Below are positions 1 through 9,661 of a stretch of 64,000 nucleotides of DNA, piece after piece. The DNA comes from Eukaryota sp. TZLM1-RC (Eukaryota; Metamonada: BaSk clade): the NCBI GenBank assembly GCA_040285825.1, contig JAUPSS010000007.1, forward strand, positions 1,388,501 through 1,452,500. Direction: 5' to 3'. A model generated the notes under the pieces. That model had not been told where the DNA came from. It did not search any database and was given only the letters and a program-made list of their open reading frames with translations. Each line of letters starts with the position of its first letter. The stretch's first letter is position 1. The translations under genes were made by a program, and so were the position numbers.

Positions 1-1987
1 CAAATGAACATACACACTACTGGCCCACATAGCACAACTGCTACAGCAAACCATTCAAAAGATTTGCAACAGCGATCAAATAAAATGCACAAGGCGATGC
101 AGGAAAATATCACAACATCTGCAACAACAAATAACCTAAAGAAAGGCATAACCAAATCTGTCCAATATGGAGAGGAAAGATAAAAAGTGACAAAAATTAC
201 AGCGAAAACTCCGCAAAAAATGAGACTATTTTGAAAACAACTGAAATTATGTGGTTCAGTGGTGCCGAAAATCACTTTACGGTTGACTTTGGAACATGAG
301 AACAACAAGAAAAAACCATACACACTACATGAAAAGCTGAAATTCATCAATGTTAGTTGTAGAAAATCTTCAAGCTCATTGGCCAGGAACAGAGACAAGA
401 CTCGCATGAAAATCATACAAAAATACAAAAGTTCAGGAGGAAGGTATTTGACATCAGTCCTTTGTTTGAAGGTGTAAAAAAATATCATCAGTAGCGTTCC
501 AAGAAAAGGCACAATATACGGGTCAAATAATGCTGAAAGAAAGAGTCCAACAGCACAACATGAAAAAGACAAAAATCGTGGAAGTGCAAATGTTGTAAAA
601 TTATGCGAAGAGCGGGATCTTGAGTTACGTGTCCATGATGATGCAACATTTCTGCTTGAACGAGAGGTTGTCACGGGAGTTGAATTTCTTGAAGACGACT
701 GAGGAGCAGTGACTGCTGGGACTGATTTTAATGGAGGTGTTTCCAGTGCAAGAGTCATAGCACCAGGAGCAGATGGAATAAATTCTTCCCTGGAGTAATG
801 TGTACCAATAACGGCAGGTGAATTCCTCACAGATGATGGAAGAGTAGTGATAGGGGGGCTGTCATAAATTGACGTGCTGCCTGTGCAAGAGTCATGACAC
901 CGGGTGCGGATGGAATAACCTCTTCTGATGGGGGATTGGAATTTCCACGAACTTTCGCAAGAACTGAAGCCGCAGATGGGCGTGATCCAGGAGAAATTGC
1001 AACCATGGAATAGACAAGTGGTTTCCACTGAAGAGGTAGTTGTTCTAAATCTATCAATGCTTCGCCTTGTTTCTTGACACGCTCAACTTGTAAAGCTTGA
1101 GCGCTGCTAACTACATAAGAAGGGTTGTTATTCGTTAAAATAGCCCAAAACAGCACACCCAAAGAAAAAATGTCTACAGGTGAGCTAACTCTGATGCATT
1201 GGCCCATAAGGACCTCTGGTGCCATGTAGGCAACAGTTCCGAAGACTGCTTGTGTCGCTACAGCATTGTTACTTCGAGAATCATCAATGTCTCCAATCTT
1301 TGCGGCGGTGATACTACCGTTCCGTATTTTCAGCATAACATTTCCAGCAGAAATATCCCTATGAACAAATCCTTTCTCATGAAGAACTGTCAGCCCAGCA
1401 GCGGCATCTTCCATAATCAACTCTGCTTCAGACAATGAGAAAAGCTGCTCTTTCAGAAAACACTGTTCAATGGATGAAGACATACGTTCCTGAACCAGCC
1501 CCGGTGGATTATAGGTAACACCATATAAAGCAACAATGTGATCGGTAACACCAATACTCTTAAACAGTTGGAATGTTCTTTCAACGTCTTTGCGAACTGC
1601 ATCGATGTTATCAACAGAGTAGTAGGGACATTTCCACACAACATCATTTGATCGTAAGCGAGCAGTTAAAATTTCGGCCTTAGGTGTTCGAACCAATAAA
1701 CTTTTGTGAAGGAGATCTGATGTGTCGACGGTGGTTGGTTTGAGCATACTTTGCATGCCTTCTTTCAGATTGTAGTTAACTCTAACCTCATCAAGGGAAG
1801 AGGGTTCTCTGCAGCATGGGCAACTGGGATTTATTGGTAACCACTGGTTCATGCAATCTGCACAGAAACTGTGACCACAAGGGAGAACGACGGGATTCAG
1901 GAGAAGACCTCCATGAATGATGCATAAGAAGCTTTCATGGTAATCGTCCATGTATGATCTCGAACAAAATTCACGAATTTCCTTCAT
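1..1987 (-). pseudogene. RING / protein kinase / multi-membrane protein, copy A (frameshifted, runs off the window)
   Basis: Reading from 1987 down, the product starts MKEIREFC, then has a RING finger, a kinase domain with HRDISAGN, a GDIDD box in place of DFG and a MAPE box, closely matching the intact copy at 9657-11873. The frame breaks at a run of six G at 853-858, where the paralogue has one more base. After the break, homology continues in another frame through the Ser/Pro linker and into the membrane region to base 1. The linker lacks 24 bp (in frame) present in the paralogue. Because the membrane part stays open in its own frame, the single break is either a recent mutation or a homopolymer error. 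The C-terminus lies outside the window. The near-identity to the paralogue stops abruptly near base 190. Confidence 0.75.
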
Positions 1988-3257
1988 TCAGCATTCACAA
2001 AAATGGTATGTATTCTTTCTTCTCACTTCTCTGTTATCTGGAATCGGAAAAAAACCCTTGAGCTATTTCATTCAATGAATAAAAGGAAAATGATCCAGGT
2101 CAAGGTTAAGGTCACATTGGGAGGATGGTAGGATCGTCCTCTTTGGACGTGTTATCAATCATATTGAAGATACATTATGTTGTTGCATGTGCAGAAGATC
2201 CTGAACTCTTTCCGGTACAACAGCTGAAGCCGATGATTTGTTCATCATTTTTCACCCATTGTAGAATATTTCACACTATTTCACACGGGCTATCAAGAAG
2301 AAACTTTCAATCAACATGGCAGAAGAAGAGTGAATAATTGTGAATTCATTTGATAAAATATGGTACAAATTTCACCTTTGAGAAAAATTGCATTGTGCTT
2401 CACTAAATAATGCTGTTAGAATCAGTTATTTTATATAAAACTTTTTACATAAATGCACGTAAATGAACTGCTGCTAGAAAGAAATGATTAAATTGTGATT
2501 GAGTAAAAGATCTCCGAGTTGTCATTATGTCTCCTCTATTGTTAAAAAATTGTGCTTTGATGTGAAATAAAACACTGACTACTGAACCAAGTTATGAATA
2601 TTTAATGAATTAAATGATGAATGAAGGAAAAGAAGTGAGAACAAAATGTTGGTTAATCGGCCTGACATTGACTCTTCTGTAATCGGTGATCAAATTGTCG
2701 TAGTACTGAATTGGGGGCATAGATGTTTACGAATTCAATTTGTTTGTGCAACTTTTGAATACTTTGATTTAAAATATCATGGAGAGTTAGTTCCGTCATT
2801 GTCAAAGTATTCTGGAATGAAATGTTTTCTTCCTGAAATCTGGTCCAATTGCACATTTGCCGATATTCAAACAATTCCATTCCGTGTGGTGTACTGTATT
2901 TGCCATGTTATCAATTCATCAAACTTATCATTACATATCGCTCACTTGTTCTCCATGCTGTTGCAGACCAACTAAATGCCGCTTTGAAACGTATAACAAT
3001 CATCATTGTGAAGATTTGTTTGAACAGGACGGTATATTTATCCATGATATGACAAATGATTATACAGTCCGGTAACACCAGGCTGATATATAGAATAACT
3101 CCTGTGAAAATTAAAAACACAATTGTTTTGCCAAAAGCTCTTCCGCTACGTTGTTTCACAATTTTAACAAAATCATCCGGAAAAGACAAATCAAGAGGTC
3201 GAAGCGTGTCATGAAGGGTAACTGTAAATGGACAGAAGACATAAAGGGTATGCGATT
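1936..3257. repeat. Left arm of a large inverted repeat
   Basis: This stretch is the near-identical reverse complement of 4522-5818. It holds the first codons of kinase copy A, about 600 bp of upstream flank with no convincing gene (2013-2640), a 2640-3075 block whose open frames look accidental, and the 3' end of a LINE A' (3075-3257, minus). The homology continues outward through the kinase gene, so the real arm is longer than the part listed. Confidence 0.85.
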
Positions 3258-3261
3258 ACAA

Positions 3262-4700
3262 CGATATTGGTCTTTTTCTTAATGCCGACAAATGTCTCCT
3301 CATAGGAAAAGTAAAAGATAGATTAACCATTGATGGTGTTGAAATTCCTCTCCTTAACTCTTCCTCAGATACTTTTCAAATGTTCCAAAAACTACTTAAG
3401 AATTGAATAATATTTTAATGAAATTGGGTTCTGAACTTAACACAATTTCGTCATTTGAAATTGAGAAATATATTAAGTTTTTTATCTTCAAAATTTGCTA
3501 ATCCGGTGAAATAACTCACATTTTAAGAACAACATCTTCTGATATTTCAGAGTATAGTGTTGCCAATCATTTAACTATTTGAGAACAAATTTTTTTGCAT
3601 CTTTGATTGATGTCAATCCTGAACTAATTCGAAGTCATGTATTTTCATCATCTAATTTTGGTGAAATTAATTTCACTAAGTCCTCTTTTCTCTGTCAGGC
3701 GGCTTTACTTGGTGGCAAGATATTGTTTTTGAATTTTGCAACCGTTTCCCTAATGATATGAGTTTATTGAATTTTACAAGCAATAATTTTCTCAGAGACC
3801 TACAAAATGCTCTTGATTGATTGCCCTCGGTAATTTGGAGTAAATTTTTTCCCCAAAATGTACAGGAAATACTATCTAGAACACTAGTTAATTTGAGGTC
3901 TTTAGTAAACAAATTGCAACAAAAGTTAACAATAATTTTTGCAGACTTGGATTTCAATGTTCGTCTCAGCTCGGCCAAAGAAGATAATCCCGCTTTTGCA
4001 AATTTTTTGTTAGATGTCCAAAACAGTTCCTTTTTTGTTTGATTACTCAAATTCGTCAACTTTATGGTCTTCTTTTGAATGATGCCGAATTTTCTTGTAC
4101 AATGCGCTTTTTTTATTTTATTTATGCTGATGACGTGCCTCATAATTTGACTTGCAAATTTGGATCAAAAATTTCTCCAAATCATTTATTCAATTTCAAA
4201 CATTGTGTTACTTTCCGATCAACAGTTCATGATGAGAGATCAACTCTACTGTCTATCAAAATATCATAGAATTGTTTTTCATTTTCACGCATTACTTTCC
4301 ACTTTAGTTGATGAAGATACTTTGAATTCGTTTGGTCGAAATAGAGGTGATTTAGTGTTTGAAGGTCTTGAAGGTACTACCATTTCAACAGATGTGAGAT
4401 CCACTGATGTATGTAATGATTCTTTAATTTCAATGGCTCAATCAAAATAAGGGGCACCTCAACTGTTTCCGAATAGCCAAAATTGATAAATACAAAGCGC
4501 AATTGTTATCCTTGAATGCAGAATCGCATACCCTTTATGTCTTCTGTCCATTTACAGTTACCCTTCATGGCACGCTTCGGCCTCTTGATTTGTCTTTTCC
4601 GGATGATTTTGTTAAAATTGAGAAACAACGTAGCGGAAGAGCTTTTGGCAAAACAATTGTGTTTTTAATTTTCACAGGAGTTATTCTATATATCAGCCTG
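3262..4700 (+). mobile_element. Degenerate LINE family A' (RT C-terminal half to endonuclease)
   Basis: Starting at an RT segment that reads LFLNADKCLLIG, the plus strand carries in order the RT C-terminal region, a region with Cys and His remnants of the CCHC knuckle (around 4140-4205), an endonuclease-like block with NRGDLVFEGLEG, and the C-terminal part ending near 4700. Frameshifts and stops are frequent, so it is not functional. It is 5'-truncated and fills the spacer between the inverted-repeat arms. Its 3' end is repeated in the left arm in the opposite orientation. Confidence 0.75.
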
Positions 4701-5818
4701 GTGTTACCGGACTGTATAATCATTTGTCATATCATGGATAAATATACCGTTCTGTTCAAACAAATCTTCACAATGATGATTGTTATACGTTTCAACGCGG
4801 CATTTAGTTGGTCTGCAATAGCATGGAGAACAAGTGAGCGATATGTAATTATAAGTTTGATGAATTGATAACATGGCAAATACAGTACACCACACGGAAT
4901 GGAATTGTTTGAATATCGGCAAATGTGCAATTGGACCAGATTTCAGGAAGAAAACATTTCATTCCAGAATTCTTTGACAATGACGGAACTAACTCTCCAT
5001 GATATTTCAAATCAAAGTATTCAAAAGTTCCACAAATAAATTGAATTCGTAAACATCTACGCCCCCAATTGAGTACTACGACATTTTGATCACCGATTAC
5101 AGAAGCCTCAATGTCAGGTCGATTAAACAACATTTTGTGCTCACTTCTTTTCCTTCATTCATCATTTAATTCATTGAATATTCATAACCTGGTTCAGTAG
5201 TCAGTGTTTTATTTCACATCAAAGCACAATTTTTTAACAATAGAGGAGACATAATGACAACTCGGAGATCTTTTACTCAATCACAATTTAATCATTTCTT
5301 TCTAGCAGCAGTTCATTTACGTGAATTTAAAAAAGTTTTATATAAAATAACTGATTCTGACAGCATTATTTACTGAAGCACATTGCAATTTTTCTCAAAG
5401 GTGAAATTTGTACCATATTTTATCAACTGAATTCACAATTATTCACTCTTCTTCTGCCATGTTGATTGAAAGCTTCTTCTTGATAGCCCGTGTGAAATAT
5501 TCTACAATGGGTGAAATATGATGAACAAATCATCGGCTTCAGCTGTTGTACCGGAAAGAGTTCAAGATTCTTCTGCACATGCAACAACATAATGTATCTT
5601 CAATATGATTGATAACACGTCTAAAGAGTAATGTCCTACCATCCTCCCAATGTGACCTTAACCTTGACCTGGATCATTTTCCTTTTATTCATTGAATGAA
5701 ATAGCTCAAGGGTTTTTTTCCGATTCCAGACAACAGCGATGTGAGAAGAAAGAATACATACCATTTTTGTGAATGCTGAATGAAGGAAATTCGTGAATTT
5801 TGTTTGAGATCTTACATG
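4522..5818. repeat. Right arm of the large inverted repeat
   Basis: Reverse complement of 1936-3257, ending in the start of kinase copy B (ATG at 5780). The non-genic flank at 5140-5770 is presumably the upstream region of copy B and mirrors that of copy A. Confidence 0.85.
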
Positions 5819-5820
5819 GA
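5780..5820 (+). pseudogene. 5' stub of RING-kinase copy B, cut by a LINE insertion
   Basis: An ATG at 5780 opens a frame reading MKEIREFC then LRSYM, matching the N-terminus of copy A except for one residue. After 5820 the sequence becomes LINE. The reading frame resumes at 9657 beyond the element, so this is the original first part of copy B. Confidence 0.85.
5809..5820. repeat. Target-site duplication, left copy (ATCTTACATGGA)
   Basis: The 12-mer ATCTTACATGGA is repeated exactly at 9650-9661. Joining the flanks across one copy gives the continuous kinase N-terminus seen in copy A, so this is a true insertion scar. Confidence 0.92.
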
Positions 5821-8150
5821 AAAAAACAATAATTGATGATATTGAAATTCAAGCCAAATTATATTCAATTGATGCTATTCGTCATTTGGGTTCGTTTTTA
5901 GGAAATAATTTTCAACCCAGCCCACTATTTTCAACAATTGATTGTTTTGAAAATTAATCCTCCATTTGAATTACTCGCAGCACGTCTGATTGCTTTAGTA
6001 AAGCCTGGAAACGGAATCAAACCTGATGGAATACGTCCAATTGCTGTTGGTGAATCTCTTTCTCGTTTGCTAGCATCAATTGTCTTCGATCTTGTCAAAG
6101 ACAAAGCTTCTACATTTTTGAATCCTCATCAATTTGGAATCAAAACAATTGATGGTGCTTCTGTTGCTGCTATTGCCTCTGATACCTTTTTTAATGCAGA
6201 GGAAAATAATTTTATTTTTAATCTCGACTTTAAAAATGCTTTTAATTCTGTAAAGCGAGAAGCAATTTTTGAAGTTATTAAATCTGATTTTCCTGAGCTA
6301 TCGAGTTTTTTCTACCATTTTTATGGGAAAGAATCAGATTTAATGTTTAATTCATTTGCTCTTAAATCATCTTCTGGAGTGAAGCAAGGTGATCCTTTAG
6401 GTCCATTATTGTTTTGTTTAGCTGTTCACAAAACTTTAAATATCATTAAGCAAAAATACCCTTCTATAAAAATAGTTGCTTATATGGATGATATATCCTT
6501 GATTGGTTCATTTGATTTACTAGAATTGGTGGCTCAAGAAATTGCCGATTCATATGAAAATATTGGGCTTCATCTTAATGCCAGCAAATGCCTTCTGATT
6601 GGCTCTTCTGCTCAAGACCTCGTGATAAACGATTCTATTGTCCCTTTTACTAATTATAGTAGTGATGCTTTTAAGTTCCTTGGTTGTTGGTTAGGAAACG
6701 TGCCTCAAATTCAGAATGAATTGCAAGTTATTTTGGAAAAAATGAAAATTGAACTTGATTCAATTTCTTCATTAGATATAGAAAAGCATATTAAATTTTT
6801 CATGCTTAAAATTTGCTACACTGGGAGAATAACCCACATTTTGAGATCTTGTGCTCCTTCCATAGCATTAGATTTTTGTCGTTCTTTTAATTCATTGAGA
6901 ACAGAATTTTTTGCTGATTTATTGGATGTAGAACCAGGAATGTTGAAAAGCCATTTATTTTCTTCAGCAAATTTGGGTGGTATTGGTTTTACTAAATCTT
7001 CAATTTTGTGTCAATCAGCATTCTTGGGTGGTGGCAAAATTTTATTTATGAATTTTCTCGTAGATTTCCTGATGATTCTCATCTGTTAGTCCCCAATTGT
7101 AGTCCCTATTTGTATGAGTTATCTTGTGAACTTGAAAAATTACCGCCACAAATTTGGACCAAATGTTTTCCTCAATCAATTCAAGAAATTCCAAACCGAT
7201 CTCTATTTAATTTACAGTTTTGCTGTAAAAAGCTTCAACAAAATTGTCAAAGATTTTTGAAAGCTTGGATTTTGATGTTAGACTTGGCTTGGCCAAGAAA
7301 AAGAATCCCGCTTTTGCAAATCTTTTTACAAGATATATGTGACAGTACTTCTTCTGCCTTAGTAACAACAATTCCACAAGTTTATGGTACTCTCTTATCC
7401 GATTCTGCTTGGACTCTGAATATGAGATTTCGTTCCTTTATCTGGCCTGATAATTTACCTTATAATTTAATTTGTAAATGTTCTCGAGAAATTACAACTA
7501 CTCATTTGTTAAATTGTAAACATTTTATTACTTTTAGAAGCAAGGTTCATGATGCTGTAAGAGACCAGTTATATTGTATGTGTAAATCTCATAGAATTGA
7601 ATCCTTCTTGGAACCTCTGTTGTCAAATCTGTTTGATGCTGAAAATGATTTTCATAAGAATAATAGAGGTGGTGTCATATTACCTGGATTAGATGGAAGC
7701 TTCATTTTATTGGATGTAATGTCTGTTGATCCTTGTAATGCCTCAAATGAAAGGCTTGTTAATTCTGAAATTCATAATCCCCTTTCAAATGCTGAAAATT
7801 TTAAATTCAAAAAATACAATGAACCTTTGTCCAAATTGGCCAGTCTACAGCATGCAAAATACAATTTGTATCCATTTGTATTTTCCCTTTTTGGTTCACT
7901 TGCACCAACTGCTTTACGTTTTTTGGATGATTTTGAAATGATTGTAAAGAGCAGAACTGGCAGAAATTTCAACAGATTGTTTTGGCAAAATAGAATTGTG
8001 TTTTCTATTTTTAAGGGGATGTTGAAGATGGTTTCTGATGCTTTGCTTTCTCTTGGATCTCACTATGAGAGAGTTGCATCTAGTGTTCTTGTTTTGGGAG
8101 AGATGGATTTTTTAGATGTTGATTTATAGGTTTAGAATAAAATTAAATTT
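5821..8150 (+). mobile_element. LINE family A, 5'-truncated, left part of a chimeric insertion
   Basis: Non-LTR retrotransposon starting directly after the TSD. RT blocks are visible: IKPDGIRPIAVGE, NLDFKNAFNSV (motif A), SGVKQGDPLGP (motif B) and YMDD at 6481-6492 (motif C). Downstream are a C-x-C...H...C knuckle (CKCSREITTTHLLNC, about 7480-7520) and a restriction-like endonuclease-type block (RGGVILPGLDG then LLDVMSVD). The coding part ends with TAG at 8127-8129, followed by a short AT-rich tail. No poly(A) tail precedes the junction with LINE B. The architecture matches R2/CRE/NeSL-type LINEs rather than APE-type LINEs. Confidence 0.85.
5938..8129 (+). pseudogene. LINE A reverse transcriptase / endonuclease ORF (frameshifted)
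   Basis: Two overlapping frames (to 7089, and from 7008) together encode RT and the C-terminal domains. The first break lies near 7038-7045, where an A run is one base short relative to LINE C. A second pair of compensating shifts lies near 7235 and 7330. There is no good initiator ATG: the frame enters from the truncated 5' end. The product of an intact relative would copy its own RNA at a nicked target. This copy is probably inactive. Confidence 0.8.
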
Positions 8151-9649
8151 AAAAAAATTTTAGGAAATAATGATGAAATTACCAAAAAATTGTTTGAAAA
8201 GTTGAACTCAATTTCTGACAAAATTGACCGAATGATGAATTTAGATATAAAAAACACATCAAATTTACCATTATAAGACTGTGTTTTAGTTCCAATTTTA
8301 ATCATATATTTCGATCTACAAATCCTCTCGTCACTAGACCTTTGGCTCAAAAGTTTAATGAGTTACGTGCAAAAGTTCTGTCTCAATTACTGGGATGTAA
8401 AATGTTTCAAATTCCAGATCATGCTTACCTTAGTCCACATTATGGTGGTTTAGGGTGGACGAAGGCTTCTATTCTTACATCTTGTGCTTTTTTTGGTGGA
8501 TGCAGAAATGCAATCTTTGAGTTTTCCGAAAGATTTGCAGATTGGGAAGATTTATTGATGACAACGCAAAGTTCCACTGTTTTTGCATTAAATGAAGAAA
8601 TTTCAAGAATTGATGTAGAATAATGGGGTTGATGTTTTCCCCAGTCATTCAATGGCAATATTCTAGAAAAAAATGTTTTAAATTTGAAGTACACTCTTCG
8701 AACATTACAGAAAAGATTGACTGGAATGTATGAAAAAGATCTTTATAATAATATTTGCAGCTCGGCTGTTTTAAATCAAGATCTTCACTCATTGTTATTG
8801 GAAAAGGGTGTTTGTGAAAACAAGGCGTCAGATTCTTCACTTTTTGTCACCATTGTACCACGAAGATTTGGATTGTGTGCCACTTATGAAGCATTTGTAA
8901 CAAAAATGAGATTATATTTGAACATCCCCATTAACCAATTATTATCAAAAGAAAAATGTATTTGTTCGAATTCACCTCAACTCGCTTTGCGCCATGCTCT
9001 AAATTGCTCTAAATTGATAACTTATTGTTCTTCATTACATGATGCTGTTAGAGACACTGTTTTCAATATGGCACAAACTGCAAGGATATCGTGTATCAAA
9101 GAGCCCCTGCTGAAGGAAACACTTTCTCTGAATAATTTTGGTTCTGATGATAGAGGTGATGTATACTGTGATTGGATTGATAATTCTGAAGCTATTGTTG
9201 ACTTTGTCTCATGTAATGTTGCAAACGATACTTTGGTTCACAGAAGAAAACTTAATCCTGTGGCTGCTCTGGATTTTAAAGCAAAAGAAAAACATAGAAA
9301 ATATGATAAAGAAATTGAAGATGCAAATGTCGATAGAAATACACAGCTGGTTTTTATTGCTTTCCCATTTTCGATAAATGGAAGATTATCAGTTGAAGCA
9401 GAAACTTTTTTGGATGACTTCCAAAAAATGGTGAAAGAAAAAACAATGAAAAGATTTGATATTTTTTTATGGCGTTCACGGATTCAATTTGCCATTATTA
9501 ATAGATTACCGCGGTTTTTCAATCGAATTAGAGAAGCTTTAGCTAGACAGCAAGCAAATCAAGATTTTGTAGAGGAAATCTTGGTTTAATGATAGTCGTC
9601 CCATTAGTTATGATTTAATTTAATCAAGTGTGCAAATTCAATAAATACC
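8151..9649 (+). mobile_element. LINE family B, 5'-truncated, right part of the chimeric insertion
   Basis: Begins in the RT C-terminal region (compare 54080-54260), then encodes the post-RT region, a C-x-C...H...C knuckle (CICSNSPQLALRHALNC, near 8955-9005) and an endonuclease-like block (DDRGDVYCDWID then IVDFVSC). The frame is broken by TAA near 8621 where the copy at 50.5 kb has a Lys codon, then stays open from 8684 to TAA at 9587-9589. The 3' UTR is about 60 bp and ends in AATAAATA with no poly(A), like the other B copies. The 9650-9661 TSD follows immediately. Confidence 0.85.
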
Positions 9650-9661
9650 ATCTTACATGGA
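9650..9661. repeat. Target-site duplication, right copy (ATCTTACATGGA)
   Basis: Exact repeat of 5809-5820. It supplies the ATG (9657-9659) from which the downstream kinase frame can still start. Confidence 0.92.

Noticed and set aside
259-477. Plus-strand open frame of 72 codons
   Set aside because: Antisense shadow of the membrane region of RING-kinase copy A; the same shadow appears opposite copy B at 11156-11374.
2646-2975. About 100-codon frames in both arms of the first inverted repeat (also 4849-5133)
   Set aside because: Both strands are open, no recognisable motif, and preservation in the two arms reflects DNA-level duplication, not coding constraint.
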